NCBI GenBank assembly: GCA_934621505.1
Contig: CAKTUU010000007.1
Location: 13,150-77,149, forward strand
Direction: 5' to 3'
DNA length: 64,000 bases
Source of the DNA: an uncultured Clostridia bacterium
Lineage (GTDB): Bacteria > Bacillota > Clostridia > Christensenellales > Aristaeellaceae
Position 1 is the first letter of the stretch, and the number at the start of each line of letters is the position of its first letter. Shown here in pieces: positions 8,922 to 16,945 of this stretch. A model generated the notes under the pieces. The model was not told the DNA's origin. It made no database searches and saw only the letters and a list, made by a program, of their open reading frames with translations. A program made the position numbers and the translations under genes.

Positions 8922-10132
8922 ACGTACTACTGTTGACCCTGCTGTATCCCAAGGACCAAATGATGGAAGCGCAAGAAAACGCCAAAGACAAAATTCAAAA
9001 CCAGATCAACAGCTATCAGCATGCCTATATGAAAGGGATTCGCCAAAACCTGCTTCCGCAGGAAAGCCTGACCATAGCGAACGCGCTGCCGGTAGGCGTT
9101 TACCCCCTGCAATATCGCAAGGCGTGGCTGGCCAGCGGCTGGCATGACCAGCGCTCCGTCTGGAATTTTTCCTGCCTGAATGTGCCCCCATTCAAGCAAA
9201 GCATGCGCAAAAGGCAGGCCCGGCGTTTTGTAGAGGAATGGGCCCAAAAAAGTCCCCAAAACCGGACGGTGCTGATTTATACCCTGTATTTGCCCTATTT
9301 GCAGGCTGTAGCGGCAGCCAAAAAGCGTTATCCCGATTTAAAAGCCGTTGTGATTGTAACCGATCTTCCCAACGAACTGGGCCTTTCCTCCGGCAGAACC
9401 GGTCTGATGAAGCGGATAGAATACCGGCGTGGAAAGCAAAGTCTGGATTTATGCCAGAGAATGGACGGCTTTGTGCTGCTGACACAGCTCATGGCGGAAG
9501 CGCTGCATATAAGCGACAAGCCCTTCATGGTGATGGAGGGTTTAATCCAGCAGGAGAATTTGCCCGCTGTGCAGGAGGAAAAAGCCAGCGTGCTGTATAC
9601 AGGCACTCTGGAGCGGGAATTGGGCATTGACCATTTGCTGGAAGCCTTTGCCCACATGCCCCGGTATGAGCTTTGGATTTGCGGTCAGGGCGGAGCGGAA
9701 GCCGATGTGAAGGAAGCCGCCAGGCGATGCCAGAATATTCGATATTTTGGCTTCGTGCCACGGCAGGAAGCGTTGCAATTGCAGGCGCAGGCAGCTTGCC
9801 TGATCAACCCGCGCCAGCCGTCCGGGGCGTTTACCCGGTATTCCTTTCCAAGCAAAACACTGGAATATATGCGCAGCGGCAAACCGGTGCTATGCTATAA
9901 ACTGGAGGGGATTCCAGACGAGTACGATCCCTATTTGTGCTACATCACCGAAGATGGGGGAATACAGCGTGCGGTGGAAAAAGTGATGGCACTGCCCAGA
10001 CCAGAGCGGGAACGTATCGGACAGGAAGCCCGTCATTTTGTGCTGACAAAGAAAAACCCGGCGGTGCAATGCCGCCGGATGTGCGATTTTTTGCGAAATG
10101 TATCAGGGCAGCCGATAGACCCGGGCGTTTAA
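8918..10132 (+). CDS. Glycosyltransferase, group 1 type
   Basis: The ATG at 8918 overlaps the previous stop (ATGA) and follows AAGGAGC by 7 bases, so it is chosen over an in-frame TTG at 8912. The 404-residue product is a more divergent GT-B protein: VLYTGTLERELGIDHLLEAF, WICGQGGAEADV, and the donor-binding region YSFPSKTLEYMRSGKPVLCYKLEGIP are recognisable. The N-terminal acceptor half is not matched to a known specificity. It is the last gene of the mtaD-glycosyltransferase run and its 3' end overlaps by 30 bases the convergent small gene that follows lexA; no clear intrinsic terminator is seen there. Confidence 0.8.
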   Translation: MNVLLLTLLYPKDQMMEAQENAKDKIQNQINSYQHAYMKGIRQNLLPQESLTIANALPVGVYPLQYRKAWLASGWHDQRSVWNFSCLNVPPFKQSMRKRQARRFVEEWAQKSPQNRTVLIYTLYLPYLQAVAAAKKRYPDLKAVVIVTDLPNELGLSSGRTGLMKRIEYRRGKQSLDLCQRMDGFVLLTQLMAEALHISDKPFMVMEGLIQQENLPAVQEEKASVLYTGTLERELGIDHLLEAFAHMPRYELWICGQGGAEADVKEAARRCQNIRYFGFVPRQEALQLQAQAACLINPRQPSGAFTRYSFPSKTLEYMRSGKPVLCYKLEGIPDEYDPYLCYITEDGGIQRAVEKVMALPRPERERIGQEARHFVLTKKNPAVQCRRMCDFLRNVSGQPIDPGV

Positions 10133-10384
10133 TTCCGCCTGTTTCATGCGGGCGATAACCGCGTCATACTGGCTGTGACGCACTTTTTGAAATTGACGGA
10201 TTTCCGGCGGGGGAGTTGGTAACGGAGGCGTGACCGGCTCCTCTTTTTCTTTGCTTTCTTTTTGCATAACAGGCGGCGGCGCTTCGTCATTTACCGCAAT
10301 GTAGGGCAAACGAACGGATTGATATTCCAGCCATTTCAGTTGCTTTTCAGCCCCGGTTAACGCTGCAAAAGGCGATTGCTTCAT
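10103..10384 (-). CDS. Small proline-rich protein of unknown function, downstream of lexA
   Basis: A 93-residue protein starting at an ATG with a strong AGGAGGA ribosome-binding site 8-10 bases upstream. I do not recognise it. The N-terminus (KQSPFAALTGAEKQLKWLEYQ) looks helical, the middle is rich in Pro/Glu/Lys (PPPVMQKESKEKEEPVTPP), and the C-terminus is again charged and helical. There is no signal peptide or membrane segment. It lies 64 bases downstream of lexA on the same strand, so it may be co-transcribed and SOS-controlled, but that is inference from position only. A 6-bp hairpin (GTTTCA/TGAAAC) lies in the gap. Its 3' end overlaps the convergent glycosyltransferase. Confidence 0.65.
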   Translation of the reverse strand: MKQSPFAALTGAEKQLKWLEYQSVRLPYIAVNDEAPPPVMQKESKEKEEPVTPPLPTPPPEIRQFQKVRHSQYDAVIARMKQAELNARVYRLP

Positions 10385-10448
10385 CACGAATCCCTTCCTC
10401 CTTTTTAAGGCTTTGGTTTCAAAATATGAAACAGAAAGGGAAAGCGTG

Positions 10449-11057
10449 TTAAAAAATACGATACAAAGAAACCACCTTGCCAAGGATGGTTACTTCCGGT
10501 ACAATAATGGGCCGCATGGTGGGATTTTCCGGTTGCAGACGGAACCCTCCGTTTTCCTTGTAAAACCGCTTAACAGTAGCTTCGTCGTCAATCATCGCAA
10601 TCACGATTTCACCATTGTTAGCCACGTTTTGCTTGCGCACCACCACATAGTCCCCGTCCATAATACCGGCCTCAATCATGCTTTCGCCGCTGACGGATAG
10701 GATGTAGTGTTCGCCGTCGCCCAGCATGACCTGCGGCAGGGCGATGTAATCCTCAATATTTTGGGTGGCGGTAATGGGAATGCCCGCCGTTACCTTACCC
10801 ACCACAGGCACCTGAACCATATCGGTGCGGTACATCTGATGGTCGGATGGTACGGAAATGGCGCGAGGCTTCATGGAATCCCTGTAAAGCAGGCCCTTTT
10901 TCTCCAGCCGAATCAAATGACCATGTACAGTGGACGTGCTTTTAAGTCCGGTTGCCTCGCAAATTTCCCGAACCGATGGGGGATAGCCTTTTTGCAGGGT
11001 TGATTTTTCAATGTACGCAAGAATTTTTGCCTGCGTGTCACCGCGGGGATTGCTCAT
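10449..11057 (-). CDS. lexA: LexA repressor
   Basis: SOS regulator of 202 residues from the ATG at 11057, which has AAGGAG 8 bases upstream; an upstream GTG is too close to that site. The N-terminal winged-helix includes YPPSVREICEATGLKSTSTVHGHL. The autocleavage site is A91-G92, and the latent protease dyad is S126 (in SGESM) and K163 (in ATVKRFY). LexA represses DNA-damage genes and cleaves itself on RecA filaments. A Cheo-box-like operator lies about 77 bases upstream, consistent with autoregulation. The next gene upstream on the same strand is a tyrosine recombinase; the small unknown gene follows. Confidence 0.96.
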   Translation of the reverse strand: MSNPRGDTQAKILAYIEKSTLQKGYPPSVREICEATGLKSTSTVHGHLIRLEKKGLLYRDSMKPRAISVPSDHQMYRTDMVQVPVVGKVTAGIPITATQNIEDYIALPQVMLGDGEHYILSVSGESMIEAGIMDGDYVVVRKQNVANNGEIVIAMIDDEATVKRFYKENGGFRLQPENPTMRPIIVPEVTILGKVVSLYRIF

Positions 11058-11133
11058 CCGCTTCACTCCTTGCGTTTATTTCAATTCACACTGTAAGCAT
11101 ACCACAACTGACGCCTTTATTGCAATAGCTTTG

Positions 11134-11147
11134 CGAACGAATGTTTC
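11134..11147 (-). promoter_or_regulatory. Candidate LexA operator (Cheo box) upstream of lexA
   Basis: The + strand reads CGAACGAATGTTTC. It matches the Gram-positive LexA consensus CGAACRNRYGTTYG at 13 of 14 positions, the exception being the final base. It ends at the stop codon of the upstream recombinase gene and is 77 bases before the lexA start, a normal place for an autoregulatory site. Confidence 0.7.
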
Positions 11148-12223
11148 TATTTTTCATTCGTAGGCAAATGGGTGTTTTGGGCGGCTTCTCTGCGGCGCTG
11201 GTCGCTCATGGCGGCGTAATGCTTGCGCGTTGTATTCACGTCCGAATGCCCAAGGGCTTCGGCTACCAGGTAAATATCCTCTGTTTCGTGATACAGCCGG
11301 GTAGCGTATGTGCTGCGCAGCTTATGGGGACTCATGCGTTTTTTCAGGGGAACCGCCAGGGCGCAATATTTTTTGACCATTTTTTGTACGGCGCGTTGGG
11401 TGATGCGTTTGCGCTGCAAAGAAAGGAACAGGGCGTTTTGATCCTCCGGCGTTGCCGGTTCCATGGTTTTGCGCTCCTTCAGATAATCTGCCAGCGCGTC
11501 GGCCACTTCCTGAGGATAATAGAGAATGACCTGGTTGCCGCCCTTGCGGGTAACCAATACGCCGTTGGTTTGAAAATCCAAATCGTCGATATTGATGCCC
11601 ACACATTCGCTGACGCGGATGCCCGTGCCCAGAAACAGCATCAAAATGGCGTAATCCCTTTTGCGGGTATGCTTGTGATAAGCCTGTTGGGTTTTGGTTA
11701 ATTCGGAGCCGTCCTCCGCAAGGGCCAGCAAGCGTTCCACTTCGGAACCAATCAGGTATAGAATGGGCTTTTCATGCAGCTTGGGCAGGGACACCAGCGC
11801 CGCCACGTTGCCGCTGATTCGTTCGGATTTAAACAAAAAATCAAAATAGGACCGAAGGGACGACAGCTTGCGCATAACGCCGCATTCGTGATTGCGCAGC
11901 ACCCGTTGATCGTCTGGAGCTTCATTTTTATAATACAGGGTCAGATAATCGGCATAGCCGTTTAAATCCCGTGCGGTAACATGGCCCAAATCCTCATCCG
12001 CCCAATCAGCGGGCTTTTTGAGAGCAAAATAGGGCAGTTCCTTGCAGGCATAGTCGCAAAACGTCTGTAAATCGATGGTGTATGCCATGCGTGTCAGCGG
12101 GCTGGTGGTCATGGTGATGCTGTTGATAAAATCCGTACACGATGCGGGTAAACCACGCAGCATATGACGCACTTTTTCCGTTCTTTCGGCGTTCAGCCGT
12201 TCCTGATAGGTGATGTCCGCCAT
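11147..12223 (-). CDS. Tyrosine recombinase/integrase (XerC/D-like)
   Basis: A 358-residue site-specific recombinase. The full catalytic set is present: R203 (GTGIRVSE), K227 (TRKGGN), H300 and R303 (SPHKLRSTYATRL), H326 (LGHSDVN) and nucleophile Y336. The N-terminal SAM-like core-binding domain spans roughly residues 20-150. It has the size and layout of XerC/XerD rather than a phage integrase, and it is not flanked by other phage genes. The start has GGGAGG about 7 bases upstream. Its stop lies directly against the LexA-box-like site of lexA. Whether it acts at dif or at some other target is unknown. A large inverted repeat sits just upstream. Confidence 0.85.
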   Translation of the reverse strand: MADITYQERLNAERTEKVRHMLRGLPASCTDFINSITMTTSPLTRMAYTIDLQTFCDYACKELPYFALKKPADWADEDLGHVTARDLNGYADYLTLYYKNEAPDDQRVLRNHECGVMRKLSSLRSYFDFLFKSERISGNVAALVSLPKLHEKPILYLIGSEVERLLALAEDGSELTKTQQAYHKHTRKRDYAILMLFLGTGIRVSECVGINIDDLDFQTNGVLVTRKGGNQVILYYPQEVADALADYLKERKTMEPATPEDQNALFLSLQRKRITQRAVQKMVKKYCALAVPLKKRMSPHKLRSTYATRLYHETEDIYLVAEALGHSDVNTTRKHYAAMSDQRRREAAQNTHLPTNEK

Positions 12224-12251
12224 AAAGGTCCTCCCGGTTGTTTTTTGATAT

Positions 12252-12285
12252 AACTATTCGTAAAAGTATTCTTTAGCGAATAGTT
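12252..12285. repeat. Inverted repeat upstream of the tyrosine recombinase gene
   Basis: Two 9-base arms, AACTATTCG (12252-12260) and CGAATAGTT (12277-12285), are separated by 16 bases that contain a partial third copy (AGTATTCTT). The repeat lies 29-62 bases before the recombinase start and overlaps where its promoter should be, so it could be an operator or a recombinase-binding site. Confidence 0.5.
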
Positions 12286-12325
12286 TAGAAATAGGATATA
12301 CCTCTCTCCCCTTTTTGTCAAGCGC

Positions 12326-12360
12326 CAAAAAACCGACGCACATTCCCAGCGCGCCGGTTT
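12326..12360 (-). terminator. Intrinsic terminator after rnhA
   Basis: Arms AAACCGACGC (12330-12339) and GCGCCGGTTT (12351-12360) form a 10-bp stem with one mismatch. On the minus strand the stem is followed by a run of T. It lies 19 bases past the rnhA stop and closes the rnf-proC-rnhA transcription unit. Confidence 0.7.
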
Positions 12361-12378
12361 GAAAAATCTGAATGAATG

Positions 12379-12888
12379 TCATTTAACGGCAGGCTTCTCC
12401 GGCTTGGCAGCTTCTTCTTCCTTTTCCCCATTCATACGGCGGTATTCCTTGATGGCGGACGTTGCCAGTTCGTCGCAGCGATTGTTCCATGGATTATCCG
12501 CGTGCCCCTTTACTTTATGAAAGGTGACCTCGTGCTTTTTGATGCGGATGATTTGAAGCAGCAGTTTCCACAAATCGCTGTTTTCTACCGGCTGTTTTTT
12601 GCTGTTCAGCCAGCCGTTTTTTTGCCAGTTATCGATCCAATGGTCGTTAAAGGCGTTAACCGTATAAGCGGAATCGGAATATACCTCCACCTTGCAGGGT
12701 TCCTTTAACGCGCCCAGGCCGCTGATTACCGCAAAAATTTCCATACGGTTATTGGTGGTGCTTGGCATATGGCCGGACATTTCCTTGCTTTTTCCATTAA
12801 AGCTGAGAATGCACCCCCATCCGCCCGGCCCGGGATTGCCGGAGCATGCGCCGTCGGTATACAGCTGCACCGTCTTTTTATCCGCCAT
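12379..12888 (-). CDS. rnhA: Ribonuclease HI
   Basis: Cuts the RNA strand of RNA-DNA hybrids. The 169-residue protein has the four acidic catalytic residues in order: Asp in YTDGACSGNPGPGG, Glu in TTNNRMEIFAV, Asp in VYSDSAYTVNAF and Asp in GHADNPWNNRCD, and the basic handle region around DNWQKNGWLNSKKQPVEN. The C-terminus carries an extra charged tail rich in Glu, Lys and Ala. The start has GGAGG 8 bases upstream, 15 bases after the proC stop, so it is the last gene of the operon and is followed by a terminator. Confidence 0.95.
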   Translation of the reverse strand: MADKKTVQLYTDGACSGNPGPGGWGCILSFNGKSKEMSGHMPSTTNNRMEIFAVISGLGALKEPCKVEVYSDSAYTVNAFNDHWIDNWQKNGWLNSKKQPVENSDLWKLLLQIIRIKKHEVTFHKVKGHADNPWNNRCDELATSAIKEYRRMNGEKEEEAAKPEKPAVK

Positions 12889-12903
12889 CAAAGGGACCTC
12901 CTT

Positions 12904-13698
12904 TTACTTAGCCATTGCCTGACTTTTGTCTGCGCAGGCAGCCATGGCTTCCATCACCGCACTGCGGAAACCGGCCTTTTCCAGCGCCTGCACCGCCTCG
13001 ATGGTGGTACCCGCCGGGGAACAAACCTGGTCCTTCAGCACTGCCGGGTGCTGATGGGTATCCAGCACCATCTTCGCGGAGCCGAACACGGCCTGCGCCG
13101 CCGCCTCAATGGCCATTGGACGGGGCATGCCCAGACGCACAGCCGCGTCGGCCATGGCCTCAATAAACATAAACACATACGCCGGGCTGCTGCCGGTAAC
13201 GGCGGTAACAGCGTCAAACAGCCGCTCCGGCAACACCTCTACCTTTCCCAGTGTGCCAAACAGACGCTTTGCCCATTCCAAATCCGCTGGTTCCAAAGTG
13301 GTTTCAGCGCACAGCGCCGCATAGCCAGCACCCACCAAGGCGGGCGTATTGGGCATAACCCGCAAAAGCTGACAACCGGGGCCAAAGCTGGCGTGCAGCT
13401 TTTCCACCGTCCAGCCAGCCGCGATGGAGATGATCTTTTTGCCCTGGCATTTTTCACGAATTTCCTGAATCACGCCTTGCAGATACACCGGCTTCACCGC
13501 CAGCAAAATCCAGTCGCAGGCCCTGACCAGCGTCTGATTATCTTTCGCTGCGCTAACGCCAAAGGATTTCGATGCCTGGATAACCAATTCCTTGTTCAGA
13601 TCGGAAATCATGATTTCGTCCGGTTTTAAGAAGCCGCTGTTGATGGCTCCTTTTAAAATGGCTCCGCCCATATTTCCTGCGCCAATAAAACCAAGCAT
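12904..13698 (-). CDS. proC: Pyrroline-5-carboxylate reductase
   Basis: NAD(P)H-dependent reductase for the last step of proline synthesis; 264 residues. The Rossmann start is LGFIGAGNMGGAI, and the catalytic domain shows the family signature around ALVGAGYAALCAE, AVTAVTGSSPAYVFMFIEAMADAAVRLGM and VCSPAGTTIEAVQALE. The gene begins 2 bases from the rnfB stop, so it is transcribed with the rnf genes, an unusual partner. proA is found separately near 33.3 kb and proB is not in the window. Confidence 0.95.
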   Translation of the reverse strand: MLGFIGAGNMGGAILKGAINSGFLKPDEIMISDLNKELVIQASKSFGVSAAKDNQTLVRACDWILLAVKPVYLQGVIQEIREKCQGKKIISIAAGWTVEKLHASFGPGCQLLRVMPNTPALVGAGYAALCAETTLEPADLEWAKRLFGTLGKVEVLPERLFDAVTAVTGSSPAYVFMFIEAMADAAVRLGMPRPMAIEAAAQAVFGSAKMVLDTHQHPAVLKDQVCSPAGTTIEAVQALEKAGFRSAVMEAMAACADKSQAMAK

Positions 13699-13699
13699 G

Positions 13700-14758
13700 T
13701 TATTCCCCCTTCATTGGTACGTCCGCCTGTGCCGTTGTTGTGCCTACTTTCGCGTTTGCGTCCCTTACATGGCTGCGCACATGCAGCGTTATGGCCCGCT
13801 TGGGACACTTCTGGACGCATTGTCCGCAGCCGGTGCAGGCCTCGTTTACTTCATGAATTTGCTTCAGTTCGCCTGAAATTGCCTCAAACTGGCAGGTACG
13901 TTTGCACAGCGTGCAGCCTACGCACTTATCCCGGTTGATTTCCGCAATCATCCGGTTGTCGAAGTCCCCCCAAAGCGCGCCGTTGGGGCAGGCTTCAGCG
14001 CACATCATACAGCCGGTGCATTTTTCACGATCAATCACCGGCAGATGATTCACAATGGTGACCGCGCCAAATTTACAGGCTGCTTTGCACAATTCGCACC
14101 CAACGCAGCCAATTTTGCAATTGTCGCTGACCAGAAAGCCTTCCTCGGCGGCGCGGCACAACAGCCGCACAGGAAGCGTTTCCGGCTGAAGGCTTAACAC
14201 CTGCTTGGGACAGGCCTTTACGCACGCGCCGCAGCTCTGGCACCGGTCCGGGTTCACTTTGGCAATACCCGTGTGCGGATCGATATGGATGGCGTCAAAC
14301 TGGCAGGTACGCACACAGGTGCCAAGACCCAGACAGGCGTATTTGCAGGCCCGGTTGCCATCGTTGACCAGAGCCGCCGCCCGGCAGTCCTGGATTCCGT
14401 GATAGGTAAACTTGGTTTTGCAACGGTCCAGCGATCCCTGGCACACCACCGTGGCTACCATGCGCTGCTGCTGTGGGGCCACGTCCACCCCCATGATTTG
14501 GGCAATTTGTGCGGCGACCGCCACGCCGCCTACAGGGCAGGTGCTTACCGGCGCTTTTCCGGCGGCGATAGCGTCTGCCAGAGCGTCGCAGCCTGCATAG
14601 CCGCACCCACCGCAGTTAGCCCCCGGCAGCGCGGAGCGCACCTGGTCCCGAATGGGATTGGATGGCATCTCAAAGATTTTTCCAGCCCCAATCAGCAGCA
14701 GACCAAAGGCTGCGCCCAGCAGGCTTAGCACCAGCACTGCCGTAAGAATACCCGTCAT
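13700..14758 (-). CDS. rnfB: Rnf electron transport complex subunit B (ferredoxin-type)
   Basis: Cytoplasmic iron-sulfur subunit that accepts electrons from reduced ferredoxin for the Rnf complex. The start at 14758 follows AGAGGGG. The 352-residue product has one N-terminal membrane helix (TGILTAVLVLSLLGAAFGLL), then the 4Fe-4S ASF domain LPGANCGGCGYAGCDAL, then further CxxCxxC-type ferredoxin clusters: CQSCGACVKACP, CVGCELCKAAC, CTGCMMCAEACP, CVGCTLCKRTC and CTGCGQCVQKCP. The number of clusters is larger than in the short E. coli RsxB and fits the longer clostridial form. Confidence 0.93.
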   Translation of the reverse strand: MTGILTAVLVLSLLGAAFGLLLIGAGKIFEMPSNPIRDQVRSALPGANCGGCGYAGCDALADAIAAGKAPVSTCPVGGVAVAAQIAQIMGVDVAPQQQRMVATVVCQGSLDRCKTKFTYHGIQDCRAAALVNDGNRACKYACLGLGTCVRTCQFDAIHIDPHTGIAKVNPDRCQSCGACVKACPKQVLSLQPETLPVRLLCRAAEEGFLVSDNCKIGCVGCELCKAACKFGAVTIVNHLPVIDREKCTGCMMCAEACPNGALWGDFDNRMIAEINRDKCVGCTLCKRTCQFEAISGELKQIHEVNEACTGCGQCVQKCPKRAITLHVRSHVRDANAKVGTTTAQADVPMKGE

Positions 14759-14775
14759 ACCCTTTACGCCCCCTC

Positions 14776-15351
14776 TCAGTGCAGCAAACCGGAAAATCCC
14801 TGAAAGGCCAGCGACATCAATCCGGCGGTAATCAGCGCCCCCGCAAAGCCATCCATCCATTTGGGCATGTTACTGGTGGCCAGTTTTTCACGGATGCTGG
14901 CAAAAATAACGATAGACAGCGTAAAGCCCAGCGCGCCCGCCGTACCGTTAACCACGGACTCAATCAGGTTATAGCCCTGACGGGTGTTTAGCAAGGTCAC
15001 GCCCAATACGGCGCAGTTGGTGGTAATCAGCGGCAGATATACGCCCAGCGCCTGATATAGGGAACGGCTGATTTTTTTCAGCGCCACTTCCACCATTTGC
15101 ACAAGCACCGCAATGACCAGAATAAAGGCGATGGTTTGCATATATTCCAGCTTGAGGGGAACCAGCAGATAGGTCTGCACCAGATAGGTAATCAGCGACG
15201 CCAGCGCCATTACAAAGGTAACAGCCATGCCCATGCCAACGGCCGTTTCCACCTTTTTGGATACCCCCAAAAAGGGACAAATGCCTAAAAATTGGGACAT
15301 GACAAAATTATTGACCAGCACGCCGCCAATGACAATGGTAAGTAGATTCAT
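14776..15351 (-). CDS. rnfA: Rnf electron transport complex subunit A
   Basis: A 191-residue integral membrane subunit with about six hydrophobic helices. The N-terminus NFVMSQFLGICPFLGVSKKVE and the central LPLITTNCAVLG with a conserved Cys are typical of RnfA, which with RnfE forms the membrane 2Fe-2S site of the complex. The start overlaps the rnfE stop (ATGA), showing translational coupling. Confidence 0.95.
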   Translation of the reverse strand: MNLLTIVIGGVLVNNFVMSQFLGICPFLGVSKKVETAVGMGMAVTFVMALASLITYLVQTYLLVPLKLEYMQTIAFILVIAVLVQMVEVALKKISRSLYQALGVYLPLITTNCAVLGVTLLNTRQGYNLIESVVNGTAGALGFTLSIVIFASIREKLATSNMPKWMDGFAGALITAGLMSLAFQGFSGLLH

Positions 15352-15983
15352 GCCAGTTCCTCCTCAGCCTGCTTCATGGCTTTGCGCCTGGCCAGGTATT
15401 TGACAAAGGCGTTTACCAGCAGAATCAGGATGCCCAGGGTCAAAAAGCCGCCGGAAGGGGCAATGATGATGGACATGGGCTTATACCCGGCGGGCATAAC
15501 CTGCATGCTGAACCATTTGCCGCTGCCGATGATTTCACGAACAGAGGAAAGCAGGGTCAGCGACAGCGTAAAGCCAAGCCCCATTCCCAAACCGTCTACG
15601 ATGGACGGCAGCACCGGATTTTTAAAGGCAAAGGCTTCGGCCCGGGCAAAAATGATGCAGTTGACCACAATCAGCGGAATATAAATTCCCAGCGAGCTGG
15701 ATAAAGACGGCAAAAAGGCTTTGATCACCAGATCGATAATCGTAACAAACGTGGCGATGACCACCACAAAGCAGGGAATGCGAACCTTTTCCGGAATGAC
15801 CTTGCGCAGCAGGGAAATGACCATGTTGGAGAAAACCAGTACGAAGGTAGCGGACAGACCCATGCCCAGCCCCTGAGACGCGGCGGTGGAAATAGCCAAA
15901 GTGGGACACATACCCAGCAGCAAACGGAAGGTGGGGTTTTCATTCAGAATGCCATTCAAAAAAACCCTGCGCAGCTCTTTCAT
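15348..15983 (-). CDS. rnfE: Rnf electron transport complex subunit E
   Basis: A 211-residue membrane protein homologous to RnfA, with about six helices. The start at 15983 (MKELRRVFLNGILNENPTF) overlaps the rnfD stop by ATGA. The segments LLGMCPTLAISTAA and LPLIVVNC-like IPLIVVNCIIFARAEAFA hold the conserved Cys residues expected to share the membrane iron-sulfur cluster with RnfA. In most operons rnfG lies between rnfD and rnfE; here there is no room for it. Confidence 0.94.
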   Translation of the reverse strand: MKELRRVFLNGILNENPTFRLLLGMCPTLAISTAASQGLGMGLSATFVLVFSNMVISLLRKVIPEKVRIPCFVVVIATFVTIIDLVIKAFLPSLSSSLGIYIPLIVVNCIIFARAEAFAFKNPVLPSIVDGLGMGLGFTLSLTLLSSVREIIGSGKWFSMQVMPAGYKPMSIIIAPSGGFLTLGILILLVNAFVKYLARRKAMKQAEEELA

Positions 15984-16945
15984 GCCTTCGCGTCCCCTTT
16001 CTTCGGTTTGCGCGCGCCAAAGGTTTTGGGCGCGGTCCACTGATCAATCAGCGGCGTCAGCACATTCATAAACAGAATGGCAAAGGAACAGCCCTCCGGG
16101 TAACCGGCGTTGTAGGCGCGAATGACAAACAGAATCACAGCGCAACCCGCGCCCATCATCACTCTGCCCCATTTGGTTATGGGGCTGGTAACATAATCCG
16201 TAGCCATAAAAAACGCGCCAAGGAACAATCCGCCGCTGAGCAGCTGCCGCAGGGCGGCATACGCCGTTCCCTCCCACACCCAAAACAGCACAAAGGACAG
16301 CCCCAGAAAAGTTGCGGGAATACGCCAGTCAATCACCTGACGAACGATCAGATAAACGCCGCCCAGCAGCAGGGTCAGCTTGCAGGTTTCCCCCAGCATG
16401 CCGGGTATATCGCCAATAAACAGTTGCCACAACGTGTATTCGCCCCCGGAGAGAGGGGTGGCGCTGGCAGCCACATCAGCTCCGTGATACAGCCCAAAAA
16501 GCTGACCGCCCATGGGCCTGGCCGTTGCGGCAATCAGCGCCGGCCAGGACAGCATCAGGATGGTACGGGCGGCCATGGCGGGGTTCATAAAATTTTGTCC
16601 AAGTCCGCCAAACATTTGCTTCACCAGCACAATGGCAATGACCGATCCAATTGCCGCCATCCACCAGGGAGCATTGGCGGGCAGGTTAAAGGCCAGCAGC
16701 AGTCCGGTAATCACCGCGCTCATATCGGAAACCGTGACGGCCTGATGGGTCAGGCGCTGGTAGAGCGCCTCGGACAGCGCCGCAAACAGGACGGACACCA
16801 GCATCAGCGCCAACGCGGGCGCTCCAAAAAACCATACCGCGGCCAGCGCCGTAGGCAGCAGGGCGATCACCACATCCAGCATCAACCCCCGAGTTGATAC
16901 CCGGGTGTTCCGCAAAAAAGGAGAGGATGCAACCACCAGTTTCAT
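15980..16945 (-). CDS. rnfD: Rnf electron transport complex subunit D
   Basis: Membrane subunit of 321 residues with eight or more hydrophobic helices. The start at 16945 (MKLVVASSPFLRNT) overlaps the rnfC stop by ATGA. The family signature NLPANAPWWMAAIGSVIAIV and the GQNFMNPAMAAR loop are present. The SATPL segment contains the Thr that carries covalently bound FMN in RnfD/NqrB proteins. It takes part in ion translocation linked to ferredoxin:NAD+ electron transfer. Confidence 0.95.
   Translation of the reverse strand: MKLVVASSPFLRNTRVSTRGLMLDVVIALLPTALAAVWFFGAPALALMLVSVLFAALSEALYQRLTHQAVTVSDMSAVITGLLLAFNLPANAPWWMAAIGSVIAIVLVKQMFGGLGQNFMNPAMAARTILMLSWPALIAATARPMGGQLFGLYHGADVAASATPLSGGEYTLWQLFIGDIPGMLGETCKLTLLLGGVYLIVRQVIDWRIPATFLGLSFVLFWVWEGTAYAALRQLLSGGLFLGAFFMATDYVTSPITKWGRVMMGAGCAVILFVIRAYNAGYPEGCSFAILFMNVLTPLIDQWTAPKTFGARKPKKGDAKA

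Noticed and set aside
12252..12285. dif site for the adjacent recombinase
   Set aside because: The arms are 16 bases apart rather than 6-8 and do not resemble known Bacillota dif half-sites; reported only as an inverted repeat.
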